The notes under the pieces were generated by a model, which ran no database searches, was not told the DNA's origin, and saw only the letters and a list, made by a program, of their open reading frames with translations. This document shows, in pieces, positions 22,247 through 34,400 of a DNA stretch of 64,000 nt. Where the stretch lies: positions 992,001-1,056,000 of the forward strand of contig JAZAYU010000037.1 of NCBI GenBank assembly GCA_038501625.1. The letters run 5' to 3'. This DNA is from Corbicula japonica (lineage: Eukaryota; Mollusca; Bivalvia; Venerida; Cyrenidae). The translations under genes and the position numbers were made by a program. Each line of letters opens with the position of its first letter. Positions within the stretch are counted from its first letter, which is position 1.

Positions 22247-23108
22247 TTTAAATTGAAACAAGCATTACATGACCCCTAGGACAGTGGTGACAATAAGTAC
22301 AGGGCATGTAAAGGTAACCTGGCTATGGTTTAGTTAGTACCACATATGTACTATCTTGCCATAGAGCTAGCATTTATGGTGGCATGGTAGAGCAACATCC
22401 TAGCATGCCAAGGGTCTTGGATGCAATCCTTGGTTAAGGTGTGGATTTTTCAGAACCCTTGTTACATGAATAACATTTTTCTCCTTCCAGTATTATGTTT
22501 GTTAAATTATTTTTATTGTGTGTACTATTTTAATTGTAATAATTTGGATGGAAATTCAAATTAAAAAATCACCAATCTATTATAATAAGTAGCTAGCAGT
22601 CTCAGTTTTTGTACTAAATCAAATTCAAGAAGTTTCTTTTGCAGTTAGAACCTGAACATTTGCAAAATTTCATCTTAATATTACGGTATGTTTTAATAAG
22701 CTCATATGTATGTTAAATATGAGTTTAAAATATCATTTTTACAGTTTATATTGGTAATTAAAACTCTGCAATAATAGAATGGTATTAGATGAGAAATATA
22801 TAAAAGACATTTGTTTACCTATTAAATATAGTGATGATCTTGATCAAATTTATTGTTGCTAGGCTGTGGAACTATGTTGGTGCTGACCTCTCACCATTAA
22901 GTTTTTCATTAATAAGTATGGTCTTGCATAACCTTGTGTTTTAAAAATGCTGAAAGCAAAGTTCTAATTTTTACTCACATCCAACTCCATTGATACATTC
23001 CTATTCACAAACAATTAGTAATTGATTTAATCCATTATGGGACCATCGATATGTAGGGACACAGTGTTGAGTTTTTTGTAAAATTTGTCTGAATAATAAT
23101 GAATTTGT
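22247..23108. other. anonymous sequence
   Basis: No exon or repeat supported. A weak A-box/B-box-like pair (GGCATGGTAGAGC near 22382; GGTCTTGGATGCAATCC near 22412) may be a tRNA-derived SINE relic. Confidence 0.3.
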
Positions 23109-23348
23109 TAACCCTTTACTCCCTTTATATGTGTTTTATTGCATGTGCTAACTGTTGATCCAGATAAGCCAGCACATCTGTGCTATTAGATCTGGAACTA
23201 CACTGTTTGCTTTTTGATCAGAAATATCATTATGAATAAAAATGTGAACAGTGAAGACCTTGATCTGACAGCATGGATGTGCTGGCTCATGTGGATTTAA
23301 TTGCTTGACCATGCATTAAGAGCCATATCTCTTGGAGTTCAGGGTTAG
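23109..23348. mobile_element. TTAACCCTTT foldback MITE, copy
   Basis: TTAACCCTTTACTCCCTTTA at the left, GTTGATCCAGATAAGCC and GGAACTACACTGTTTGC arms, right end diverged. Confidence 0.7.
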
Positions 23349-24242
23349 GTAGTTATGGTTTTGAATAGTCTTTTTTTGTAAAAGGAATATAATAATGATG
23401 TAAACATTTTTTTTCTTAATGATATAACCAAAGCTAGTTAGAATGTTAACTAATTAATGAGAATAATTCTGCAATAGTTTTATTTAAATTACTATTGTTA
23501 AAGCAGATAATCCATAATTTTTAACCAATATCCTCCCAAATCAAGTATTAGAATAAAAATAATTTACAAAAGTAATAAGTGCCTCGTTTCACCTTTTAGA
23601 AAATATAACCCTGCTGGGGCATTTATAAGGAGTTTTACGGTAACTTTCTTATATCTGCTTTAAGACTATTTGTGTTTCAATAAAAGGGCAATGTGACTGT
23701 CTATTTATCCATGACCAGTAATACTTATGACTTATACTTTGTTATATTATGTATATACATTATTAACAATTTGGGCATATACCTTTTGTGTTATGATACA
23801 TGGTTTTATTACTATTATATAAAAATTTTCATATTATTAAGATGATGCACTGATTATTGGATATGTATAATATATGTTATATTTTGTAATATGTATATAG
23901 CTGTGAAGGAAATATTATATACCTAAAGTTGCCAGTTGAAAATTTTAATTTTGATCTGATATTGTATGCAACTATAAAATATTGATGATCTGTTAATAAC
24001 TTCAGTTATACTGAGCATGATATATATTTATATTTGTCAGTTTTGACAACTTTTGAAGTTTCCATTTATGACTGTTTTGAAACATGTATAGAATAATTAC
24101 ACTTTGACATGACTTTCAAATAATTACTATGCAAGGTTTATGAAATAGGTTATACAAGAAGAATAACACATTATTCTTGATAATAACATATTATGCAATA
24201 TATGTGCCATGATCTGAACATGTAAATTTACCATGGTATCTG
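23349..24242. other. anonymous AT-rich sequence
   Basis: Nothing recognised beyond simple AT-rich tracts. Confidence 0.35.
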
Positions 24243-24474
24243 TTAACCCTTTTCTCCATAAATGCACATGTGCAACTAGTGTAGATCCAGATCAGCCGGC
24301 CCATCCGTGCCGTCTGATCAGGATCTGCACTGGTCGCATTTTGGTCAGAAATAACCCAATTAATCAAAAAGCGAACAGTTTAGATCCTGATAAGATGGCA
24401 CGGATGTGCCTGCTGATCTGGATCTAAACTGTTCGCCCTTGCAATTAAGGTGTATCTATGGAGGAAAGGGTTAA
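24243..24474. mobile_element. TTAACCCTTT foldback MITE, best copy
   Basis: A 232-bp element with TTAA at both edges and ends TTAACCCTTTTCTCCAT and ATGGAGGAAAGGGTTAA. Two inverted arms each contain a smaller inverted repeat (GTGTAGATCCAGATCA..TGATCAGGATCTGCACTG), giving a four-part palindrome. No transposase. The TTAA target and CCC start are typical of piggyBac-type ends, so mobilisation by such a transposase is inferred. Confidence 0.85.
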
Positions 24475-26440
24475 TTGATAAAACTATACCAAGAAAAAAC
24501 TATTTTTATTAAAATGAAGATTTTTTGCACTGGGCCTTGCCCCATACCAGATATTCACTGGGTTAAGGTTTGTCAGTATAATTACTTGAGCTATTATAGA
24601 ACCATTACACTGGAGACAATATCTTGGACAGGAGGATGATGTGTTGTGATTGTGCTATTCTGCCTTTTTTCTATGAACTATCTGGAGACATAATGTTTAT
24701 ATTTCAAAAACAATTACACATGATGATGTCTGCTCCATCTTTCAGTTATCTTTCTGGAAGCACACATGTATGAGTAGAAATGACTGATTTGGGTTTAGTG
24801 GGGTGATGACATTGTTTATGCAGATGTAGGTTGTTTGTATTTTACTATAAACAGTAAAATCTACTGTGACATGACAATTTCTGCACCAGGCAAATTAAGT
24901 GCAGGGAATCACAAGGTGCTACCATATTCTATGGCATCATCACCAAGTATTATCTTGTTTAATGTCACGCTATGTCCAGTTGTGTTCTATGTCATTGTCA
25001 CATCAATGTTATCGTATGTCTTTTTTCAAAAATATATATTCTATAAACCTGTTTAGTGAAAACCAAGAAGTAATAATGGTTAGACAACAAGTTCTTATCT
25101 CTTATCGGTTAGTTTATCTTAGAATGCATGATTCCAAGATAAGCAAGTAAAATGAAGATTAAATGTTTGGTTTCTGAATGTGTCATTTTCAGTGACTAGA
25201 TTTGCCAATTTTCATGCTCCTATGTATGTAACTAATATAAGCAATGCAATGTTACACCAAACATTTTAATTAACAATAAAGTATCACTTATTCTCGCTGT
25301 TATGTGGTTTTAATTCCAATATTGATGATTATTTGATAATATTGTAACATTTGTGTTCAGCATTACCAAAATCTATTCTGCACCCCATTGAAGAAGAGAA
25401 AAAGATTTTATCGAAGCTTAAGGTTATGCTGGATCGTGCTATTTCCCTAACGTGCCATATTATACATATCAGGGGCGGGTCCTAAGGGGTTTCAATGGGG
25501 TTGCTCAAACCCCCTGTCTGGACAGCAGAATTAAAATCTCGTGGGGATATTGGTCAGAATGTTGGAACTTTACTTGCTTCTTCCCCAAGACTGCACGAAA
25601 CGATCTTCCCTTTCTGGAAATCTTGTAGCCGACCCTTCATAACATATACGAGAATGATTAGCCACGAGTATCACACCGCATAGGTTTTTGCACAAATCTA
25701 TACACTTATGGAATGTAACCTGCTTGTTAAGGCACGCATTGACGGCTCTGGAATAGGTTGTATGTACCGTAGTATGCTCAAATTACAAAGCAGTCACACA
25801 AAAAAAGAAAATGCCGATTGCATAAGAACACTTATATACCTATCTACAAAATCTTTCGGTCGAAGTAATGGATGGCTATAAAAATCACAGGACAATATTT
25901 TAATGCGGACCTTGATAACGGTTACTGAACTGCTTTGGATTTCGAACAACAATCAAAGAAAAAGGAGTTTGGATCTTTAGGTTCAATGAAACTTTGCTTG
26001 CATGGAACTTTTGAATGTCCCCTAATTTGTCTGATGTATAATAAGGTTATCCAACATTAAACAATTCAGATTAAAACAACAGCAACAAAGTCCTCTCCTA
26101 TGAACATGAACACATTTGGTTCCAATTTCAATCCTTTAATCCAAATTAAAAACCGAAAACTATGATAAATTGTCCATTGCAGCTGACATGAAGAAATGTT
26201 ATAACGTATAGGGTTCTGAGTCAGATCTTGGAGTAAAAGACATTTGTAAAATACGGGGCTGCCTTTCGAAATACCTTGCGCTTAGGCGTTTAACATGTGT
26301 ATGATATATGAATGTAAATATTTTGAGAAAAAATTAAATAAAATGTATCTGATTTTTTTCAATAATAACACATGGAACACTGGAAGCAAAGCAGACAAAA
26401 CAATTTCAGAATAGTTTACGACAGAACTAACAATGAGGCG
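24475..26440. other. anonymous sequence
   Basis: Short open frames only. I see no splice-supported exon or known repeat. Confidence 0.35.
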
Positions 26441-26461
26441 CAAAAAGTACAATAATTTATA

Positions 26462-26855
26462 TCGTAAAATCGAAATGTCTTGCTGAATGTCAAATGAACC
26501 AAGGGGCACTCAAAACATGCATGAAATCGAATGTCTTGCTGAATGTCCAATGCACTGCATGACATTCATAAAACCAGCATGAAATCGAATGTCTTGCAGA
26601 ATGTAAAATGCACCGCTGGCATCATAAAACATGCATGAAATCGAATGTCTTGCTGAATGTAAAATGCACCGCAGGCATCATAAAACATGCATGAAATCGA
26701 ATGTCTTGCTGAATGTCCAATGCACCGCGGGGCATTCATAAAACATGCATGAAATTGAATGTCTTGCTGAATGTCCAATGCACCGCGGGGGATTAATAAA
26801 ACATGCACGAAATCGAATGTCTTGCTGAATGTCCAAATCACCGCGGACCCTGAAT
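26462..26855. repeat. 56-58-bp minisatellite, about seven copies
   Basis: AAATCGAATGTCTTGCTGAA recurs near 26467, 26524, 26582, 26638, 26694, 26752 and 26810. Copies share AATGCACCGCGG and AAAACATGCATG. The open frames on the minus strand are repeat translations. Confidence 0.9.
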
Positions 26856-26954
26856 GTCGGATGTTGATCGCACAGCAAACTTCACAGAATTTCGCTTGGT
26901 GTTTTCTGACCTAGAACGCAATCGTCTAAGAATCAATCGATGAAATCATTCATC

Positions 26955-27470
26955 TAAATACAAGAAACTTTATTTATGCTGAGCGTCGGTTTTGTACAAT
27001 GAAAATCATTAGCTATAAGCTATTTTCAGACATAACAATGATCATTCAACACGTAGACATAAAAAGACAATAAACAAAACCTGTAAAAAGAAAATAACAT
27101 AAGACAAAGAAAAATACACACTTGATAAGACTGATGGTTCTAACATATAAAATACATTATGAAAGGTTGGCGCATGAGATCACAGAACAATAATTATACA
27201 CATTTACACATGACACATGTACAGGTCTGACCAGTTCAGGTCTGGATCATTCTGGTAAACTCTTTGTAGTTATCAATGTTTTTATATGATTTGGTAGATT
27301 GTTCCAGACCTGGGCTGCCTCAAAACTGAACGATTTCTTTCCATATGTTGTTGTTCGGACTTTTGGGACTAAAATGGTATTACTGTTTCTGAGAGTATAG
27401 GTTGATTGTTTGAATTCAACAAGATCTTGTCGATAAGGGGGATAAATCTAAGACGAATAAGAATGAATTT
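26955..27470 (-). pseudogene. LINE fragment, 3' end of reverse-transcriptase ORF
   Basis: On the minus strand, about 27415 to 27235, the translation includes YPPYRQDLVEFKQS, then RTTTYGKKSFSFEAAQVWNN and LPNHIK. This is the typical C-terminal block of CR1/L2/RTE-like LINE ORF2 proteins. A frameshift occurs near NHIK and stops follow. The AT-rich sequence down to about 26955 is probably its 3' UTR. No catalytic motifs remain. Confidence 0.6.
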
Positions 27471-27780
27471 TACTTCTATAACATTATGAATAACGTTGGT
27501 GACATTGACAAAACATAAAAAATAACAATCAATGTCTTTGAAAACATCAAATGATGCGCATTTAGAAATAAACTCGATGATTTTCGTTCCCATTACGTTC
27601 CTCGTGCAAAAAAGTTGATTTCATACATTTCAAAGTGGAAATTGAACGTCCGCCAGAGATGATAAATTTTGCGTTAGAAATATTATGCAGTGTTTGTCTA
27701 CACAGTTTGCCGAAAAAAGTTTCTGGAACTGCACGTATCACCTGCACCACTCTCCTTTCGCTTTTTCCGAAATACAGGTT
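27471..27780. other. anonymous sequence
   Basis: May hold more of the same decayed LINE, but I cannot support a reading frame. Confidence 0.3.
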
Positions 27781-27782
27781 CT

Positions 27783-28472
27783 TAAGGCGTTGCTCCTTTT
27801 ATCATTGCTATGTCATAGAAAAAAAAAGAAAAAATATCAAAATATCTAAAACGGCAAATGCAGTTCCATCAAACTCTGAACAAATCTGATTTAATGTTAT
27901 TAAATATTTGTTCATTTTACGTACGTTAAGACAAGTTAGAGCAGTAAAGAAACATAGTTTGACCTAAAAACTCCCTATAATTCTATTTGCAAGTTAACAC
28001 AAAAACGAAGCAACACAAAACAACAATTCAAATGCCCACATAAGTAAAAGTATACTGACAACCATATCTAAGGTCATTGGAAAAAATTCAAATTAAGAAG
28101 AGAGAAATCAACATTTTTAATAGTTGTCATCGATTTTCGCGACAAGGAAATTTAAGGTCAAGCACACTTTTACAAATATCTCTTATTGTATACATTTGTT
28201 AGACAAAAGGACCTCAGAGATTTTTTTCATTACTCATGAAGGCATTTAAATTGAGATTTAGTGTTGGTTCATTTTTGGGTTTGATTGCAAATAGAATTTT
28301 AATGATTTTTTAGGTCTAAATATTTTTCTTTACTGTTCTAACTTGTCTTGACGTATGTAAAATAAAAGTTAATTAATAACATTGTGCAAAGTTTTAATGA
28401 ACTGCATAATGCCGTTAGAGAGATTTTGATAATTTTCTTTTTTATCAATGGCGATGCAATGAGAAAGGCCAT
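27783..28472. mobile_element. palindromic MITE, TTAA family (copy 2)
   Basis: CTTAAGGCGTTGCTCC at the left mirrors a diverged GAGAAAGGCCATAGCGAC end. The interior repeats the AGAGCAGTAAAGAAACATAG, AACGAAGCAACACAAAAC and ATGCCCACATAAG blocks of 3847-4475. Confidence 0.65.
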
Positions 28473-29491
28473 AGCGACTCAGCCAGTATTTCGTTGTTCG
28501 GACAGCAGCGCTACATGTATTTAGAAATTCTTTATTATTTCTTAGACTCCTGCAACCAACTGTCGTTATTGTCTAATAATTAGAATATTGTGCAACCAAC
28601 GAGATAAGCAAAACGATCGACTATAGATCGGTAAACATGCAGAGCGCAGAGGGTCCCCGCTTTTCTCCAAAATTTGTATGTGATATCAAATACCAAAACC
28701 TCTTAAAAATTCCCATTTCGGCTGTTAAAAGAAGGTATTTGATAGTAAATTAGGTGTGGAAAGACTGTTAAAAACAAAACAAAACGACGTGGTTGTCCAG
28801 TATCAACCCTAAATTATCGATATTGATTATAGTGGGGTCAGCTCATACACATTTTGGTAAAAAGGGACCTTATCCGAAGTGGCAGAATGCTGTAGTATAT
28901 CTTGTTTTTTAATATACCAGTGATTTCTTTTTGAACAGATTACATAAATTGATATTGCTCCATGGTATGCTGATTTAGAATTATTCTGTCATAGAAGTGT
29001 ATTATTGTACTTTTGGACTGAATCCGGGTGTCGGCGATAAAATTAACACAATGCATATCTTTATTTTGGTACTTATACCCGTCTATAAAACTTTTTAATT
29101 AACAGCCAAAATGTTTATTAAGAGCCAAAAATGTAATATATGGTATGCTATGCAGTGTTTCTGTTTGTCTGTTGACAAGAAATTGCAAGAAAAAAAAATA
29201 GTTAGAGATGGACATTTTTAAATCAAAATCTGACACGGAATCTGCATGGGTAAATCAAACAAAATAAAGCAATCACATACTTAGAAATAACAGTTAGAAC
29301 ATAAAAAAACAAACAAAAATTATAAGCATTATAACATGGATTTAGTACATAGCAGTTCAAGAAACAGTTTCAAGGATCCAGGAATATTTCTTAAACGCAT
29401 CTTGCATATTTACATATATTCAGAATTGCACAATTGTTTCTGGATGGCATTATTTAAAAATGTTAAGGTAGGCCATAAAAACGACAAGAAC
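28473..29491. other. anonymous sequence
   Basis: No supported exon, RNA or repeat. Confidence 0.35.
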
Positions 29492-29493
29492 TA

Positions 29494-30690
29494 CGAGGGT
29501 AGATCAGAAAGTTCGTAGAATGGTAAACTAACAAGCGCAGACATTTAAAATTTTAATATCATATAGCCCGATATCTCATGAACAAAATCTGAAAAAATCA
29601 TAACAATATCATAACAAATATAAAATCTATATAAGAAATAGCACATACAATAAACTCGACACGGAGCACCCCGGGGTTACATAAACGACGTCGAAATCGA
29701 CGTCGCGTCGACGTCTCACAACCGCAACAAGCGCAAATGTCATAGGATTTACTACAACTTTTCAATAAAGTCACCCTGAAACTGTATACATCTATGATGT
29801 CTGTGAATCCACGCAGAGAACACGTTCCGGTACCAAGTCTCGTTGAAGTCGGCGATAATCCCGTGCAACGCCTGTCGCAGTTCCGGTAGGCCGCTGTAAC
29901 GGTTACCTCGCAATCTGGACTTCACCTGCAGAGACAATTGCATAACAGTCATTTTACCACGTTTCATGTGTAAATGTTCGTGAAGAATATTCCACACGGT
30001 TCCGAAGGTGATTCCCGTTCCATCAACTACATCTCTAATAGTGCGCCGAGGGTCTTCTTCAATGAACGTCTTCACTGACGCCACTAACGTCGGCGTAATA
30101 ACGGATGGTCTCCCTGAGCGTGCAACATCGCTTATGTTTGATCTGCCATCCTTGAAGCGTTTAAACCACTTGAAAACAGTAGCTTTCTTCATATCTTTGG
30201 TGTGTTAAGCCCTCTGCATAGTATTATACGTTTCTGTGGCTGAATATCCAAAATTGAAGCAAAATTTTACTGCCGCTCGCGATTCTTCATTTTCTGGAAG
30301 TACCATAATGGACGTTGTGTGTGAACGATGTGCGTCACTCAAATGTACATTGAATGCGTTGTATACATCGCATGACGTCAGAATCAACGTGAAAAAATTT
30401 AGTTGACGTTAGGTCAATGGCAGACAATATTTCGCGGAATTTCGCAAAAAAACAAGGGTCAAAGTCGTGCCAGGTGATACTTACATTGCTTTAAAATTTG
30501 GTGTGCTCCGGGGTAACGTTGGGTGGTGATTATAAATATGCATAAAAATGAAACTAACTGTTTGATTTTTAAATTTTCTGGTTAAAATATTTAAAATAAA
30601 TGGAAAAATATTTGATTAAAATTTGAACCGCATAGAACGTCATACATAGAAGTTATAGCACCATTCTACGAACTTTCTGATCAACCCTCG
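29494..30690 (-). mobile_element. mariner-type transposon, internally deleted
   Basis: 31-bp terminal repeats with one mismatch: CGAGGGTAGATCAGAAAGTT at the left edge and its inverse ending AACTTTCTGATCAACCCTCG at the right. They are flanked by TA at 29492-29493 and 30691-30692, as expected for mariner. The 1197-bp length is below the usual ~1.3 kb. It carries a broken transposase on the minus strand. Confidence 0.88.
29752..30387 (-). pseudogene. mariner transposase, broken
   Basis: Minus-strand frame. The N-terminal helix-turn-helix block reads ESRAAVKFCFNFGYSATETY then NTMQRA, a TAA stop (30205-30207), and resumes in the same frame as KKATVFKWFKRFKDGRS and ARSGRPSVITP. It continues to TFGTVWNILHEHLHMKR, then jumps to FNETWYRNVFSAWIHRHHRC and FQGDFIEKL, which resembles the C-terminus of SETMAR-like mariners. 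The catalytic DDD core is missing, so it cannot be active. Frame and motifs are seen; the deletion is inferred from family length. Confidence 0.85.
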
Positions 30691-30692
30691 TA

Positions 30693-31165
30693 TTTTGACC
30701 TTATGTCCGAATATCTGCTAAAACACATAAGTAAATGTAATTCAGACTCAACAACAACATTCTGAGTACATTCTTGACAAAAATCTTTTGTTTCTGATGG
30801 TTCCAGTATACCTGCCAGTTTCGATTACAAGCGGATGTGAACTTTATGTAAAACATGCCAGGCCAATTTACATAACCAAAATTCAGACTCATACATTCTA
30901 TAATATAATAAGCTGAGATTTCGAAAAAAATATAATTTTAAAGGCATTTTCATCATATGATAGTTTGTCTTTAAGACATGAGATCTTACGTGTTGATAAC
31001 AACAATGCTCTATCGCCTTCAACCAGAATTGCAAGCTATATTCACACCTTGCACCATGCAATGTCATGTTCTCCTTGTTTCTGCAATCGAACTTTGATGA
31101 AAAAGGTGTGTCTGTGCAACCTTTAAATGGCGACAACAGAAGGAAATGACTGAATTGGCACGCAA
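30693..31165. other. anonymous sequence upstream of gene A
   Basis: No supported coding region. The last ~100 bp lead into the gene A promoter. Confidence 0.4.
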
Positions 31166-31173
31166 ACAAACGG

Positions 31174-31180
31174 TATATAA
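31174..31180 (+). promoter_or_regulatory. TATA box of gene A
   Basis: TATATAA lies 112 bp before the gene A ATG, preceded by GGCACGCAAACAAACGG. Gene B has nearly the same motif and spacing (TATATAAA, 113 bp; GACACGCAAACAGAAGG), which supports a shared core promoter. Confidence 0.7.
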
Positions 31181-31291
31181 ACAGATCTCATGTTCCTTTA
31201 ACTCTGCTGGAATATACAACAGGAAGCAAAATTTGTTAACAAATCTTAGCGCGGTAAACAAGCGATATCAAAGGAAATCTTCGCCGCCGTC

Positions 31292-31400
31292 ATGTTGGTG
31301 TTAGTGACACTCTGCATTCAGTTCCTCGGTTTGAGAGCAAGTCGAGTCAGCAACCTAGCAGGAACTGTAGACTTGCGGATGGCCTTCATGGGGAATTGCA
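31292..31400 (+). CDS. gene A exon 1, signal peptide
   Basis: ATG after CGCCGCCGTC, 36 codons plus one base, donor TTGCA|GTGAGT. Its first 24 residues equal those of gene B, and about 50 bp of upstream sequence is also conserved between the two. Confidence 0.87.
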
Positions 31401-34400
31401 GTGAGTATGTTTCATAAACAAACCATAAAACCTTCATTAAACCTTTAAGTACTTAAGTCATTGCAAGCCGATGGTTTAGATTTATTATTGAGATTTTTTA
31501 TTTCCAGGTGTTCGGGTCTGGTTTGTAGGACTGTTGAATTTTCAATTGATAATTCTTAAGCTCATCAGTATTTCTTTGTATTCATTGCAATTTAATAAGA
31601 TTTGTTTTCTTTTCTTTTATTTCTTTCAAAGTTCCAATTTCATCTATTTTAATATCACAGACGCGTTGTTTGTGTTGTGTGGCGGCTGTAAAAAGTCTCC
31701 CCGTACATTAAATCAGTGCTGTTATCAGAAAACACAGCCGCCGATGACTAACATGTCTGTGCCCAAGATCATTAAACTTTATCTGGATACCAGTCTCAAA
31801 TCTCAAGTATCTGATAGGCTGTAATGGCGACTGGTCGCAATTTCAGCCAATCAGATTCTTGAGATCTGAGACTGGTCTCCAATCTTAGTTTTATCATCTT
31901 GTACCCTTATAATATGTTGTATTTTGTCAGGTGGAAGGTACTCCAATCTTAGTTCTATGATCTTGTACCCTTATAATATGTTGTATTTTGTCAGGTGGAA
32001 GGTACTCCAATCTTAGTTCTATGATCTTGTACCCTTATAATATGTTGTATTTTGTCAGGTGGAAGGTACTCCAATCTTAGTTATAAGATCTTGTACCCTT
32101 ATAATATGTTGTATTTTGTCAGGTGGAAGGTACTCCAATCTTAGTTCTATGATCTTGTACCCTTATAATATGTTGTATTTTGTCAGGTGGAAGGTACTCC
32201 AATCTTAGTTTTAAGATCTTGTACCCTTATAATATGTTGTATTTTGTCAGGTGGAAGGTACTCCTATCTTAGTTTTAAGATCTTGTACCCTTATAATATG
32301 TTGTATTTTGTCAGGTGGAAGGTACTCCAATCTTAGTTTTAAGATCTTGTGCCCTTATAATATGTTGTATTTTGTCAGGTGGAAGGTACTCCTATCTTAG
32401 TTTTAAGATCTTGTGCCCTGATAATATGTTGTATTTTGTCAGGTGGAAGGTACTCCAATCTTAGTTTTAAGATCTTGTGCCCTTATAATATGTTGTATTT
32501 TGTCAGGTGGAAGGTACTCCAATCTTAGTTTTAAGATCTTGTGCCCTTATAATATGTTGTATTTTGTCAGGTGGAAGGTACTCCTATCTTAGTTTTAAGA
32601 TCTTGTGCCCTTATAATATGTTGTATTTTGTCAGGTGGAAGGTACTCCAATCTTAGTTCTATGATCTTGTGCCCTTATAATATGTTGTACTTTGTCAGGT
32701 GGAAGGTACTCCAATCTTAGTTTTAAGATGTTGTACCATTATAATATGTCGTACTTTGTCAGGTGGAAGGTACTCCTATCTTAGTTTTAAGATCTTGTAC
32801 CCTTATAATATGTTGTACTTTGTCAGGTGGAAGGTACTCCAATCTTAGTTTTAAGATGTTGTACCATTATAATATGTTGTACTTTGTCAGGTGGAAGGTA
32901 CTCCAATCTTAGTTTTAAGATGTTCTACCATTATAATATGTCGTACTTTGTCAGGTGGAAGGTACTCCAATCTTAGTTTTAAGATCTTGTGCCCTTATAA
33001 TATTTTGTATTTTGCCAGGTGAAAGGTACTCCAATCTTAGTTTTAAGATCTTGTGCCCTTATAATATGTTGTATTTTGTCAGGTGGAAGGTACTCCAATC
33101 TTAGTTTTAAGATCTTGTGCCCTTATAATATGTTGTATTTTGTCAGGTGGAAGGTACTCCTATCTTAGTTTTAAGATCTTGTGCCCTTATAATATGTTGT
33201 ATTTTGTCAGGTGGAAGGTACTCCTATCTTAGTTTTAAGATCTTGTGCCCTTATAATATGTTGTATTTTGTCAGGTGGAAGGTACTTCTTCTGTCCGTCA
33301 CCAAACCTATCAGATAACACTTCACTTATCAGCACAGAAATAGAGAGAATGTCGTGTCGGTGGAGTCAGAACAAATCCTATTCTTTTACCTATACAGAAC
33401 GAATGGCAAACGGTAGATATCGAGATTTCATCGGCTCCGAGTCAACATGTATTAAATCTGACCAAGGTATGTTATTTCATTTAATTTGCTCACTTAACGT
33501 TTAATAAGTTATCTATGTAATAGATCCTATTCACTTACCCAGACACAACAATGATTTATTACTTTTAAAAACATACGAAAAATATTTCTGGAAGGTGAAG
33601 ACAGGAGTTTATAAAGTAACACACGTGACAATGTTTTTGAACGGATTTTTAAAAGTTAATACCAAATTAAAACATTAAAAATTTCCACGATTCCGGTCAA
33701 GCAATGCATAATTGTAAATACTGCTTTTAAATACAATCTTCAAGAAAGTTGAAATTGCATCGCTTGAGTAGTAAGGTCTATATACATTTCCATTACTGCC
33801 ATTGAACTGGCTCAAGAAAACAGAGCCTAGAATATTTTTATATCTGTCATGTTCGATGACTTTCAAAGTTCCTCTTATATCCATTTCAAATTGCATTTAT
33901 TGATTGAAATTGTATCGTTTTTATCAGGGTATGGCGAACACTTGGTTTTTTTAACGTGTGTAAAGCAGTCAGGCTACTTTAAACAACTCAAATGTTTTTC
34001 ATATGCCGATGGACGCGATGAAATATTGATTAAATCCGTAGATATACATTCCGTTCTTGCCAAATTTATTAGGCGAATTTGTTATATCACGGCCTTTTGA
34101 TGGGCTGCTGGAACAGTAACAATGACGACAAAGAAAATTAGGGCTTTTGCTGTAGTCACTACGCGGACATAATATTTCCAAAAAATAATGTAAATGGTCT
34201 CAAGAAAGACTTTTGGGCTCAACCAGGGATCAGGCGGCGTGGGCAGTAATGTGCATTTCCATTACTGGGGTCCATGAACAGGCTCAATCAAACCGAGCCT
34301 GCAATATTTTCATGTTTGTCGTGTTGGGTGGCTTTCAAAGTTCCTTTTTCATCTACTTTATTATAGCGAAGTGTAAGATGAGGTGTAAATATTTCAATAT

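Noticed and set aside
24233..24427. Frame reading SVDPDQPAHPCRLIRICTGRIL, also seen near 15641 and 39827
   Set aside because: The same peptide appears in every TTAACCCTTT MITE; it is repeat translation, not a gene family.
26566..26878. Cys/His-rich minus frames resembling a repeat protein
   Set aside because: Translation of the 56-58-bp minisatellite without start context or splice support.
31534..31824. 96-aa plus-strand frame after gene A exon 1
   Set aside because: Formed by a SINE-A piece and a MITE in intron 1; it is not conserved in gene B.
31931..33288. CRISPR-like array because of the regular spacing
   Set aside because: Units are directly tandem with no unique spacers, and the genome is eukaryotic.
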